A stretch of DNA of 58,729 nucleotides from Butyrivibrio sp. (GCA_016297265.1 JAEDHB010000007.1:1-58729); one strand, 5' to 3'. Positions 1 to 9,512 are shown, counted from the stretch's first letter. The notes: generated from the sequence alone by a model not told the origin. Translations and numbers: made by a program.

Positions 1-68
1 TTTGATACATGTTAGATACAAATTGTAGTTATACTCATAATTAATCAAGTAGAATTATGGGAGGATAT

Positions 69-1295
69 ATGATTTTTAGAAAAATATGTGCAATATTTTG
101 TGTTGCAATTATGACAGTGAGCATGATGACAGCCTGCGGCAAAAAGGAAGTTAAGCCAATGGAGAATTCGGACAATAACGAACAACAATACACTGATTGG
201 GAGAATGCAAAGTGGGAAGAGAATTTTGATATCAAGACACCTTCAGGAAAAGAGGTCAATGTGGATATCAATATTACGCCCTGCCGTTGGGAAAATAACA
301 GGGATGTTCCGAGCAGAACGGCTATCAAAGGAGATGTCAGCTGTAAGATATTAACATTTGAGAAAATAGAGATGACAGCTGAAATCAAAGAGAAGATAGT
401 AAAATACTTCTTCGGGGATACAGAGGTATACCACTATGAGGACGACAAGGTTACAAAGGCAGTGCTTACAAAGCGTATCAATCTGATTGAAAATAGTTTG
501 GAATACGGAGAAATACCTAACAGGGACAGAATAGCCAATTGTAAGAGCCTGATGAACAAGGCGCCAACGGAACTGATGCCGATTACAGATTATTCGGGAA
601 ATATGTATCTTGGTTATGTTGATGATATACCATTTGTTATTGATTTCTCATTGAGAAGGAAGTCGCAAAACAGACTGATTTCAACAATTATTATACAGGA
701 AGCCGCGGAACTGCTTGACGAGGAAACTGATTTTTTGAAAAAATTTCCTAAAAAGTTTTCAGAAGAGGAAGCGAGACAAATCCTGGGCGGACTTGAAGAG
801 GTTATCGGAACAAATTATGAGAAATACTTTGATGAGGCATATGATTATACTTTGATTGCACAGGAGGGTAATAAGTGTGCCGGCGTCATATTAGGTATGC
901 GGCCTATAATAGATATTGCAGAGAATTGCGACACAATCAATACATCCGGAGACCAGACGGATTGTCAAATTATTGCATATACGGTTGGCGGCAGATATGT
1001 GTATTATTCATCAGAGGATGTGTCAAGAATAGTATCCCTTCAGGAGAATGTCAGAATACTGGATTTTGAAAGTCTGATTGAGTGTGTCAGATATGAAATG
1101 CAGAATAATCCGGAAATCGCAGAAGTTTTTTCCAAAAATGAGCAAAGCGGAAAAATATTGATAAAGGATTTTACACTTGAAAACTCAATTGTTCCGGGAA
1201 AAGGTAACGAGCGTGCATCGGTTCCTGTCTGGAACATTGGCAATATCTTATATTTCAATGCAATAGACGGTAGCTATATTCGTATGGAAAAATAG
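69..1295 (+). CDS. lipoprotein of unknown function, first gene of an ABC exporter operon
   Basis: 408 residues. An in-frame ATG lies at 57, but the ribosome binding site GGGAGG (59-64) falls between it and the ATG at 69, so I choose 69. The N-terminus is a short basic and hydrophobic signal ending in MTAC-GKK, a plausible lipobox (Cys about 19), so the protein should be anchored to the outer face of the membrane. The rest is hydrophilic, with no further membrane segment and no domain I recognise. The next gene (adaptor lipoprotein) starts 12 nt downstream and the reading direction continues through to the ABC ATPases, so it probably belongs to the same exporter, perhaps as a substrate-binding or accessory surface subunit. 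That role is inferred from position only. Confidence 0.8.
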   Translation: MIFRKICAIFCVAIMTVSMMTACGKKEVKPMENSDNNEQQYTDWENAKWEENFDIKTPSGKEVNVDINITPCRWENNRDVPSRTAIKGDVSCKILTFEKIEMTAEIKEKIVKYFFGDTEVYHYEDDKVTKAVLTKRINLIENSLEYGEIPNRDRIANCKSLMNKAPTELMPITDYSGNMYLGYVDDIPFVIDFSLRRKSQNRLISTIIIQEAAELLDEETDFLKKFPKKFSEEEARQILGGLEEVIGTNYEKYFDEAYDYTLIAQEGNKCAGVILGMRPIIDIAENCDTINTSGDQTDCQIIAYTVGGRYVYYSSEDVSRIVSLQENVRILDFESLIECVRYEMQNNPEIAEVFSKNEQSGKILIKDFTLENSIVPGKGNERASVPVWNIGNILYFNAIDGSYIRMEK

Positions 1296-1307
1296 TGAGG
1301 AAGTAAA

Positions 1308-2315
1308 ATGAAGAAAAGAATGGTAATAATATTTGCCACGGCGGTTATTCTATGTACCGGATGTGCAAAAAAACAACAGGAAGATGTATCAATCAATAAA
1401 AGCGGATATGTAAGAAATCAACATCCGACGGAGACCGTGATGTGTGGCGATATCAAACCTCATACCAAGGCTGTGGTGATAAAGAGCAAGAATGATTATC
1501 ATAATTATACAATTTCTGATACAGAATTAGTACTGGATAAGGTATGGGTTAAGGCAGGAGACCATGTTAAAAAGGGAGATTTGCTGGTATCTTTCAAATC
1601 CGATACCATGTCAGAAACTAAGAAGAATTATCAGGATTCAATTGCTGAAAACAATATAGAAATTGAGCATTATAAAAGGCTTATGGAGATAGACCCTACT
1701 GTGAACTGTAAAGACATCATTGCTGAACTAGAGGAAAATAATAAACTCAACAATCTCTATATTGAGGAAATAGACGCAAGACTTAAGCACTATCAGATAT
1801 ATGCCAAGGACGACGGCGTAATCACAGTTGTCAACGATAACCTGTCCAAGGGATATTTTACTTCGGGGATGACATTGCTGTCACAGAATTTCAATTCCGC
1901 GAAATACAGCGCATTGGTTTCGACGGATTTTAAAATCAAGAAGGGTGACATATATACCGCCCATGCAGGAAATGTGCCATACGAATTCAGAGTGGTCCAT
2001 GTTGACGACAATACGGATGATTCGGGAGAAAGCATAAGAAGAATAGAATTTGAACCGGTTTCCGACACTTCCTCCATAGGGGATAAGGATATTATTGAAA
2101 TGGAATTTACGGGAGATGTGGTAAAAAATGCCCTGTATGTGCCGGAAAACACAGTTGATAAGGTTGAAGTGGGGAAATCCTACAAATATTTTGCCTATGT
2201 GGCGGATGACAATGGTTATCTTGAACCCCGTGAGATAAAAATAGCAAGAAAAGTAGGTAACCTGTACATTATCAAGACAGGTCTGAGTGAAGGAGAGAAG
2301 GTGGCAATCAGATGA
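1308..2315 (+). CDS. membrane fusion (HlyD/MacA-like) adaptor lipoprotein, single module
   Basis: 335 residues with an N-terminal signal and a lipobox-like CTGC (Cys about 20). The body shows the order of a periplasmic adaptor: a lipoyl-like half with GDHVKKGDLLVSF (about residues 85-97), a helical hairpin rich in Glu, Asn and Lys (about 100-160), a second lipoyl half (AKDDGVITVV, about 164-173), a beta-barrel section, and a C-terminal part ending in KTGLSEGEKV, the usual close of MacA-type proteins. In a Gram-positive cell it would sit outside the membrane on the permease. The stop overlaps the start of the next adaptor (ATGA at 2312-2315), implying translational coupling. Confidence 0.85.
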   Translation: MKKRMVIIFATAVILCTGCAKKQQEDVSINKSGYVRNQHPTETVMCGDIKPHTKAVVIKSKNDYHNYTISDTELVLDKVWVKAGDHVKKGDLLVSFKSDTMSETKKNYQDSIAENNIEIEHYKRLMEIDPTVNCKDIIAELEENNKLNNLYIEEIDARLKHYQIYAKDDGVITVVNDNLSKGYFTSGMTLLSQNFNSAKYSALVSTDFKIKKGDIYTAHAGNVPYEFRVVHVDDNTDDSGESIRRIEFEPVSDTSSIGDKDIIEMEFTGDVVKNALYVPENTVDKVEVGKSYKYFAYVADDNGYLEPREIKIARKVGNLYIIKTGLSEGEKVAIR

Positions 2316-4423
2316 AAAAAACAATATCAGTTACATTAACCCTGGTTATGTCCGCCACCATTCTTTTGAGCGGATGTTCCAAAAAACAGGTGGAAGTGCC
2401 GGAACTTGTGGAGCCGATTGCAGTCACAGAAGTGTATGTTGAGGTTGCCAGAGGAAATATCGGTGTCCCTGATATAGAACTGGCGGAAATTGCAGCAAAG
2501 GAGCATTGTCAAACTTTTTCACAGAATGCGGAAATTCGCGAAATAGTGGTTGAGTATGGCGATTATGTTAAGAAGGGTGATGTCCTTGCCTATGCAAATA
2601 TTCAATATGCATCAGAAGAAGAGAAGGCGCTGCGAGAAGAACTTGCATACGAAGAAAAGCTTTATAAATTCAATGATGAGATTCTTGAGCAGAAAATAAG
2701 GAAGGCAGGACTTGAAAAAGCTTCAAAGAGTGAAATTGATACGCTCAGGGAGGAAAGGAAATATAGAACCATTCTATTTGAGAGAAAGAAAAAATCCATA
2801 AACAAACGGATTGAAGAAAAAACGGATATGGTCAATTCCGGAACACTTCTTGCCAATCATGATGGTTATGTTACATATAAAAAGGATCTTCTGACAGATT
2901 CAAGAGTGAGTTCTACGGAGGCGGTTGTGATTATCACGGACAAGGATGATAAATACCTTGAAATGTCAGAAACCACCGTGGAAAAGAGTACCAAGCTTTT
3001 TGAAGCACAGAGCAGATATATAATAAATGACGGCAAAAGGGTGGAACTCAGTGAATTGAAATATTCACCGGAGGAACTTGGTATAGCCAAGTTTTCAGAT
3101 AAATCCCCACTGGTAAGATTTACTTTTGACGGAATAGACGAACTTGCCATAGGAGATACCTGCTATGTATATTATGAGGATGAAACGGTTGAGAATACCA
3201 TATGTGTTGATAATGATGCGGTTTTCTCCGACTCGGAGACATCCAATTATGTATATGTTCTCGAGAACGGAAACAAGGTGCGCAGGGATGTGGAAATCGG
3301 TGCCAGGGATAAGTATAAGACAGAGATATTGAGCGGGCTTAAGGAAGGTGAAAGAGTTTATCACAAATATGACACGCTGATACCGACAGAAACGGACCTG
3401 TATAAGGTTGAAAACTGTAAGGTTGATATTGCCAATGGCAGCAGGGATTATTCGATTGTGGATACCGATATTGTTTTTGAAACAGCACAGACAAGCGGGT
3501 ATGTTATTGAAATTGGTGAGAAATTCAAGAAGAATGAGTCGGTCTCAAAGGGCGATTATCTCTATTCTTTATCCGTGGATGCAGGAAAGGCTGCAATATA
3601 TTCCGCAAAGGTTGCCTATGAAAGAGCACAGAAAAATTATTCGGACACCTTGAAGAAATACGATAAAAATATCAGTCAGCTTGAAAGCGGCAAAAAGAGC
3701 AGCGTGAATGACTGTGATATTGCCATTCTTAAGGCGGAGAGAGCTATTGCTGAGCTGGAACTCAAGAGAAATGCCGACGCGCTTAAAGAAGATTATCAGA
3801 AGAAAATGAAGGATAATAATAACGGCATAGTCAAGGTGTATGCGCAAAACAGCGGTAAAATCGGAATTGCCAATTTAGATGTGGGAGTGAATGTATATGA
3901 AGGAAACATAACTCATACGGTTATTGAGGAAGGGGATAAGCTGATTAAAGTTGTAATGAGTATCCCAAGAGATGAATCCTACAATTGCGATACCAATAAT
4001 ATTGCAGATATCGATGAGAAAGTAACATTAAATATCGGTGACACAAACTATACCGGAACCTGTGTGGGATATCAATATGACGGAGACAGAGTATATACGG
4101 ATATGGTTGACGGAAAGGCCCAGAGCGCCAATGTGATATGCCCTGATGACGGATTGAAGGCATTCTATGTAAAAATGGATAATGAGGATGCTTATAAGGG
4201 AACTGTGGGCAATATAATCAATTTTTCACAGCAGACCATAAATCAGGGAATCATAATTCCTTACGATTCCGTTAAAGGCACAATCATCAATGGGGAAAGC
4301 AAACCATATGTGTGGAAAAAATCCGGAAATGATATAGTAAGGCAGTTTGTGGATATTATTGATGTCAAAACAGGAGTGCTTGTATTATACGGACTTCAGG
4401 AAGGCGACGAAATTGTTAAATAG
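2312..4423 (+). CDS. tandem double-module membrane fusion adaptor lipoprotein
   Basis: 703 residues, about twice the usual adaptor length. The signal ends in a clean lipobox LLSGC-SKK. Two complete adaptor modules follow one another. Module 1 (about 35-360) has GDYVKKGDVLAY, a charged coiled coil (about 105-170), a returning lipoyl half (NHDGYVTYKKD) and a closing LSGLKEGERVY. Module 2 (about 365-703) has KNESVSKGDYLYS, a second coiled coil (about 430-505), a returning half (AQNSGKIGIANL) and a closing LYGLQEGDEIVK at the very C-terminus. The gene overlaps the single-module adaptor by 4 nt and is followed 11 nt later by the permease. The family assignment is firm; the fused arrangement is unusual. 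Confidence 0.85.
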   Translation: MKKTISVTLTLVMSATILLSGCSKKQVEVPELVEPIAVTEVYVEVARGNIGVPDIELAEIAAKEHCQTFSQNAEIREIVVEYGDYVKKGDVLAYANIQYASEEEKALREELAYEEKLYKFNDEILEQKIRKAGLEKASKSEIDTLREERKYRTILFERKKKSINKRIEEKTDMVNSGTLLANHDGYVTYKKDLLTDSRVSSTEAVVIITDKDDKYLEMSETTVEKSTKLFEAQSRYIINDGKRVELSELKYSPEELGIAKFSDKSPLVRFTFDGIDELAIGDTCYVYYEDETVENTICVDNDAVFSDSETSNYVYVLENGNKVRRDVEIGARDKYKTEILSGLKEGERVYHKYDTLIPTETDLYKVENCKVDIANGSRDYSIVDTDIVFETAQTSGYVIEIGEKFKKNESVSKGDYLYSLSVDAGKAAIYSAKVAYERAQKNYSDTLKKYDKNISQLESGKKSSVNDCDIAILKAERAIAELELKRNADALKEDYQKKMKDNNNGIVKVYAQNSGKIGIANLDVGVNVYEGNITHTVIEEGDKLIKVVMSIPRDESYNCDTNNIADIDEKVTLNIGDTNYTGTCVGYQYDGDRVYTDMVDGKAQSANVICPDDGLKAFYVKMDNEDAYKGTVGNIINFSQQTINQGIIIPYDSVKGTIINGESKPYVWKKSGNDIVRQFVDIIDVKTGVLVLYGLQEGDEIVK

Positions 4424-4434
4424 AGAGGTTTGCT

Positions 4435-7272
4435 ATGATATACTTTGTAATTAATAAAATTAAAAATAAGAAGTGGCTCAGCATATGTCTTCTGGTGGGA
4501 ATCACATTGCTGATTGCAATCTTTTCCTGTCATCCTATGCTTGAAAAAGGGGCTGCAGACAATCTTTTGCAGGAATCCTTTGCAAAAAGTGTTAAAGAAA
4601 AGAATGAGCATTCTTTTATAATCAGTGACAAATTTATTGGTGCTGATTCCGGTGGAAAGACCATCGACGAATTGCTCAGTTCGATGAATGATAAGGAGGC
4701 ATACTGGCAGAGTTATGTGAAACTGGACAAAATTGATTCCCAGCACTACATCAGACTCTCCCTGGGTAATGCCCAGTCCAACAGAAAAAATAATACTGCA
4801 ACCATCGGAGCAGGATTAATTGATAATATGGAGGCACACACGGAAATAGTGCATGGTTGTGGACTTGAGGGCGCTGCCATTGAAAAGGATAAGGATGGAA
4901 ACAATGTGTATTCCGGACTTGTATCGGAGCAGGTGATGGACGAAGAAGACCTGCTGGTGGGCGATATATTAACCTATACCTACAGCAGCAAGGATGGCAG
5001 GGATATTCAGTTTTCCATCAAAATAATCGGCGTATTCAAAAAGACGGATGCATCGGATATTTTCTGGCATGTGGATTTACCACAGATGGCGAAAACAGTG
5101 TTTGTAGATAAGGCTTCACTGGAATCCATCAATGAACTGGCAACCACCTCAGGTTTTGAGCGTTATGACAGTCTTATGCTTGACTACGCCGGACTTAATC
5201 GTGAAAATGCGCTTGACTACCTTGGCTATCTCGAGCAGATAAAGGATTACGACAGCACAGTTGAAATCAATGCAATTAGTCTTCTCAAAAAATACAGAAC
5301 GGACTTTTTCACTGTGAGAACCGTATTATATGTTCTTGAACTGCCATGTGTTGTTTTGATATTATTGTTCATATTTATGGTTTCAACTCAGGTATTTAAC
5401 CTTGAAGCAAGTGAAATGGCAGTATTGAGAAGCCGTGGAGTTAAGAAGGGTCAGGTCGTAAAAATCTATTTTATACAGTCATCGATTATGGCATTTGACG
5501 GAATGATACTAGGTATACTTCTTGGTATGCTGATATGTAAAATAGCAGTAAGTACGGATGGTTTTCTGTCCTTCAGACTAAAGAGCACTCCGGAATACGG
5601 TTTTACGCCAATGTGTTTTGCGTATTCCGCAATAGCAGCATTTGTGGCAATCGTCTTTATGACAATTCCTGTATTCAGGCGGTCAAAGAATACAATAGTG
5701 GCGCAGAAATCCACCAAAAAATACAGCGACAGCAAGGCATTTTTTGAAAGATTTTTCCTTGATTTTGCGCTTATTGCCGTTTCGGTATATTTCCTGTTTA
5801 CATACAGAAGACAGCTGGATATTCTGGCAAAAAACGTAATCGAGGGCAAAAGACTGGATCCAATCATGTTTTTGGATTCCTCAATATTTATTTTTGCATG
5901 CGGTCTTCTTGTGATAAGACTTATCAGATATCTCATTATTCTGATTGATAAGCTTGGTAAAAAGAGATGGAAGCCGGATACCTATGCTTCCTTCCTCCAG
6001 ATAAGAAGAACCTATGCAAAACAAAGCTTTATTGCATTGTTCCTGATTATGACAATGGCAAACGGTATTTTCAATTCCAATATGGCAAGAACCATTAATG
6101 AGAATACCAATGCGAGACTTACATACGATATCGGATGCGAAGCGGTTGCCACCGGAACCTGGGAGAAATCCTTCGTCTCAGTGGATAAAACAAGCAAAGT
6201 AAGATATAAGGAACCGGACTTCAATGTATATTCCGAGATTATTAACAACGGAATGTGTGACTCGGTAACAAGAGTTATCAAAAGCTTCAACGGCAAGATG
6301 TCCGGAGGAGGAAATACATTATATGAATGCGAGATTATGGGTGTTAACACCAAGGAATTCGGACTGACATCTTCTTTTGAAGACAAGGTCAATGAGGAAC
6401 ACTGGTATAATGCATTAAATAAATTGGCGGAAAACCCTAATGGTGTAATCATTTCAAAAAATGTGGCAGAAAAGCTTTCCCTTGCTGAAGGTGACACAAT
6501 GAGTCTGGCGTATATGGACATGAATTCCAGCGGACAGGACGAGATTCCGGCAAGCACATACGTCGTTGTGGCAGTTGTGGATGCATTTCCGGGATATAAT
6601 CAGTATTATTATGTTGACAATGAAGAGGGAATACCTGAGGAAAGGGAACAGCATCTTGCGGTTACAAACTATGCATCATTTTTGAATTCCTTTGGAATGG
6701 TACCTTACGAGGTGTGGATGAATCTGTCCGACGGAACCAATCCGGAGGAAGTTAAGGACTTTTTGATCGAAAAGGGAGCATCAATTGAGAGCTTTGAATC
6801 CCTGGAAAATACATTGAAAAAGAACAACGAGTCCGCACTCATTCAGATTACCAATGGTATGTTTACTTTGAGTTTTATCATTCCATTGATAACAGCTTCA
6901 CTGGGATTTTTGTTATACTGGATTATGTCAATCAGAAACCGTGAATTACTGTTCGGTATATACAGGGCGATGGGTATGCCGATGAAATCCATCAACAAAA
7001 TGCTTATTCTGGAGCAATTGACCAGTTCAGTTCTTCCTCTCGTCGGAGGAACGGCCATAGGCTCGGTGTGTACATATATTTTTGTCAGATTCGTCAGCGT
7101 TGCATATCTGCCTAAAAAACATGTTATTCCAATAGATATATGTTTCTATCCCGGCGATTTGTTCAAGCTTGCAGGCATTCTCCTGGCAGTGTTTGTAATC
7201 TGTGTTCTGATTATCCGCAGGCTATTGAAAAATATGAAGATTACCCAGGCGCTGAAGCTTGGTGAAGATTAG
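4435..7272 (+). CDS. ABC exporter permease, FtsX/MacB family, two fused halves
   Basis: 945 residues. Hydrophobic segments at about 14-32, 302-322, 350-373, 392-412, 439-457, 481-502, 529-547, 807-831, 861-885 and 908-929 give ten membrane spans. Two large extracytoplasmic domains lie at about 33-300 and 548-806. Each half repeats the MacB plan (one span, a large outside domain, three spans), and both contain the FtsX-type coupling stretch after the outside domain (MAVLRSRGVKKGQVVKIY near 325, and FGIYRAMGMPMKSINKM near 840). It lies between the adaptors and two ATPases, so it most likely exports a hydrophobic molecule or peptide by the MacB mechanotransmission route. The substrate is not visible. 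Confidence 0.87.
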   Translation: MIYFVINKIKNKKWLSICLLVGITLLIAIFSCHPMLEKGAADNLLQESFAKSVKEKNEHSFIISDKFIGADSGGKTIDELLSSMNDKEAYWQSYVKLDKIDSQHYIRLSLGNAQSNRKNNTATIGAGLIDNMEAHTEIVHGCGLEGAAIEKDKDGNNVYSGLVSEQVMDEEDLLVGDILTYTYSSKDGRDIQFSIKIIGVFKKTDASDIFWHVDLPQMAKTVFVDKASLESINELATTSGFERYDSLMLDYAGLNRENALDYLGYLEQIKDYDSTVEINAISLLKKYRTDFFTVRTVLYVLELPCVVLILLFIFMVSTQVFNLEASEMAVLRSRGVKKGQVVKIYFIQSSIMAFDGMILGILLGMLICKIAVSTDGFLSFRLKSTPEYGFTPMCFAYSAIAAFVAIVFMTIPVFRRSKNTIVAQKSTKKYSDSKAFFERFFLDFALIAVSVYFLFTYRRQLDILAKNVIEGKRLDPIMFLDSSIFIFACGLLVIRLIRYLIILIDKLGKKRWKPDTYASFLQIRRTYAKQSFIALFLIMTMANGIFNSNMARTINENTNARLTYDIGCEAVATGTWEKSFVSVDKTSKVRYKEPDFNVYSEIINNGMCDSVTRVIKSFNGKMSGGGNTLYECEIMGVNTKEFGLTSSFEDKVNEEHWYNALNKLAENPNGVIISKNVAEKLSLAEGDTMSLAYMDMNSSGQDEIPASTYVVVAVVDAFPGYNQYYYVDNEEGIPEEREQHLAVTNYASFLNSFGMVPYEVWMNLSDGTNPEEVKDFLIEKGASIESFESLENTLKKNNESALIQITNGMFTLSFIIPLITASLGFLLYWIMSIRNRELLFGIYRAMGMPMKSINKMLILEQLTSSVLPLVGGTAIGSVCTYIFVRFVSVAYLPKKHVIPIDICFYPGDLFKLAGILLAVFVICVLIIRRLLKNMKITQALKLGED

Positions 7273-7284
7273 GAGGGGTAAGAG

Positions 7285-7962
7285 ATGGAACTGGCAATAC
7301 GTACTGAAAATCTTTACAGATATTTTGAAGTTGCCGGCGGCGAAAAATTCTACGCCACCAATGGCATAAGCATAGACATTGAAAAAGGAACGCTGGCTAT
7401 TCTGAAGGGAAGGTCCGGCTCAGGTAAAACAACACTCCTCAACATGATAAGCGCTTTGGATATGCCTTCCTCCGGCAAAATATATTTTATGGGCGAGGAC
7501 ATTACAGCCATGCCGGAGAAAAAAAGGGAGGATATAAGGCGAATCAGAATGGGCTTTGTATTCCAGTCAATAGCGCTCATTCCGGTTATGACAGCCTATG
7601 AAAATGTTGATTTTGCCCTAAGGCTTGCGGGCTACGAGGGAGACAGACATAAGAGAATAGTTGACTTGCTTTCCAGAGTAGGGCTCAGAAAGAGAATGGA
7701 CCACATGGTCAACCAGTTGTCGGGCGGTGAACAGCAGAGAGTGGCAATCGCAAGAGCGGTTGCACACCATCCCGAGATAATTTTTGCGGATGAGCCAACC
7801 GGCGCTCTGGATACGGAAGCAGGATACAAGGTAATGGAGTTGTTTAAGGAAATTGTAAGGGATGAGGGTATTACAATTGTAATGACCACCCACGATCCGG
7901 CATTAATGGAGTTAGGAGATGTAGTATATGAAATCGAAGATGGAACAATCGTATCAGGATGA
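7285..7962 (+). CDS. ABC exporter ATP-binding protein 1 (MacB/LolD type)
   Basis: 225 residues, normal for a stand-alone LolD/MacB-type ATPase. Walker A is GRSGSGKT, the Q-loop is GFVFQS, the signature is LSGGEQQR, Walker B is IIFADEPTGALD, and a switch His follows in TTHD. All catalytic motifs are intact. A GGAGGGG ribosome binding site precedes the ATG. The gene starts 12 nt after the permease and overlaps the second ATPase by 35 nt. With the other ATPase it probably forms a heterodimer that drives the fused permease. Confidence 0.92.
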   Translation: MELAIRTENLYRYFEVAGGEKFYATNGISIDIEKGTLAILKGRSGSGKTTLLNMISALDMPSSGKIYFMGEDITAMPEKKREDIRRIRMGFVFQSIALIPVMTAYENVDFALRLAGYEGDRHKRIVDLLSRVGLRKRMDHMVNQLSGGEQQRVAIARAVAHHPEIIFADEPTGALDTEAGYKVMELFKEIVRDEGITIVMTTHDPALMELGDVVYEIEDGTIVSG

Positions 7963-8824
7963 TGTGATTATTTTGTGCGACGAACTAGTCAAAATCTATA
8001 TGTCAGACGGTCTCAAGGTTATGGCACTCCAGGGGCTGGATTTGGAAGTAAGACGCGGAGAGATGCTGGCAATAATCGGAAAGAGCGGCAGCGGTAAGTC
8101 CACTCTGCTCAATATGATTGGAGGACTTGAGAATCCTACCGCAGGAAGACTGGTAATTTGCGGCAAAGATATGGCGGCATATACGGACAAGGAGCTTACG
8201 GCATATCGTAAGAAGACAGTAGGGTTTGTGTGGCAGAAAAGTTCGAGAAATCTTTTTCCTTTTCTCACTGCAAAGGATAATGTTGAAATGCCGATGCTGT
8301 TTATGAAGAGAACGCCGGCTCAAAGGTCGGCAAGAGCGATGGAGCTTCTGGAAATGGTGGGAATGGCCAAGTATGCTGATAAATTTCCGGGACAGCTTTC
8401 CGGTGGTGAACAACAGAGAATTGCAATTGCCGTGGCACTGGCAGGAGAACCGAAAATCCTTCTGGCGGATGAACCTACGGGAGCCGTGGATTCCAAGACT
8501 TCCGACAATATTTTTGACTTGTTTACCAGACTCAACAGGGAGATGGGTATCACTATCATTATCGTAACTCACGATACCAATCTTGCAAAAAAAGTCGACC
8601 GTGTTGTAAGTATATCCGACGGAAAAATCGGAACGGAAAAGCTTAGAAATGTAATGTCTGAGAACAGTTTTGCCGATGAACTGGAAGGACAGACTGAATT
8701 CTCGGTACTTGATAAAGCTCATCGCGTCCAGCTTACGGATGAAGTTCTCGAAGCAGCAGGAATCAACAGCAACCGTGTAAGAGTCCATGTTGAAGACGGA
8801 AAAGTAGTAATAGAACAGGAGTAG
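7928..8824 (+). CDS. ABC exporter ATP-binding protein 2 with AbrB-like C-terminal extension
   Basis: 298 residues. The ATPase core (about 10-235) has Walker A GKSGSGKS, Q-loop GFVWQK, signature LSGGEQQR, Walker B ILLADEPTGAVD and switch THD, all intact. The final 60 residues or so are absent from the partner ATPase. They include FSVLDKAHRVQLTDEVLE and VRVHVEDGKVVIEQE, which resemble the swapped-hairpin AbrB-like pattern (D-x-x-G-R-x-x-L-P) seen at the C-terminus of some actinobacterial FtsX-type transporter ATPases. The start at 7928 is favoured by AGGAG at 7914-7918; an ATG at 7940 is the alternative. The gene is the last one coding for a transporter part. Confidence 0.9.
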   Translation: MKSKMEQSYQDDVIILCDELVKIYMSDGLKVMALQGLDLEVRRGEMLAIIGKSGSGKSTLLNMIGGLENPTAGRLVICGKDMAAYTDKELTAYRKKTVGFVWQKSSRNLFPFLTAKDNVEMPMLFMKRTPAQRSARAMELLEMVGMAKYADKFPGQLSGGEQQRIAIAVALAGEPKILLADEPTGAVDSKTSDNIFDLFTRLNREMGITIIIVTHDTNLAKKVDRVVSISDGKIGTEKLRNVMSENSFADELEGQTEFSVLDKAHRVQLTDEVLEAAGINSNRVRVHVEDGKVVIEQE

Positions 8825-8826
8825 TT

Positions 8827-9501
8827 ATGACAATAACAGAGCGTTTGATTGCAATTAAGGATGATAAGAATGCTGATTTTGTATGCAGACTTACACCCGG
8901 AATATTAAGGGAAAACTGTCTTGGGGCCAGAGTGCCGGATGTGCGCAGGCTTGCAAAGGAAATAATGCAGGAGGGCAATTATAAGGAATTTATTCACTCT
9001 CTGCCACATAAATATATGGATGAAAATCTTTTGCATGGTGCCATATTATCGGAAATCAAGGATTATGAGGAATGCATTGCACTGGTGCAGGAGTTCCTTC
9101 CCTACATAGACTGCTGGCTTGTGAACGACACAATATGCCCGAAGTCGTTTAAAAAACATAAAAAAGAGCTTTTGCCCCTTGTGAAGGAGTGGATTAAATC
9201 TGAGTCCGAATATGTATGCAGGTTTGGTATATTTACTCTTATGAAACAGTATCTCAAGGAGGATTTCGAAGAGGAATACCTGGAAATTGCGGCCTCAGTC
9301 AAATCGGATGAGTACTATGTAAAAATGATGCTTGCATGGTATTTTTCCACAGCACTTGTATATCACTGGGACGAGACACTCAAACTGATAAAAGAAAACA
9401 GACTTGAACAGTGGGTTCACAATAAAACCATACAAAAAGCAGTTGAGAGCTTAAGAATATCAGATGAAAACAAAAAGTTGCTTAAGTCTATGAAAAGATA
9501 A
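8827..9501 (+). CDS. AlkD-like DNA alkylation repair protein
   Basis: 224 residues, the usual size of AlkD-type HEAT-repeat DNA glycosylases, which remove 3- and 7-alkylpurines. Family features are the N-terminal GARVPDVRRLAKEI, the segment DCWLVNDTICP (Trp and Asp in the position of the catalytic region) and the repeated helical hairpins rich in Lys and Glu. The ATG comes two bases after the stop of the ABC ATPase 2 gene, so it is presumably co-transcribed and translationally coupled with the exporter. A promoter for the next gene begins directly after it. Confidence 0.8.
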   Translation: MTITERLIAIKDDKNADFVCRLTPGILRENCLGARVPDVRRLAKEIMQEGNYKEFIHSLPHKYMDENLLHGAILSEIKDYEECIALVQEFLPYIDCWLVNDTICPKSFKKHKKELLPLVKEWIKSESEYVCRFGIFTLMKQYLKEDFEEEYLEIAASVKSDEYYVKMMLAWYFSTALVYHWDETLKLIKENRLEQWVHNKTIQKAVESLRISDENKKLLKSMKR

Positions 9502-9512
9502 TCCGTATGTCC

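Noticed and set aside
8003..8788. Long open frame (261 codons) on the - strand opposite the second ABC ATPase
   Set aside because: It is the antisense shadow of a gene with complete Walker and signature motifs; the antisense protein is Cys/His/Ser-rich and has no domain.
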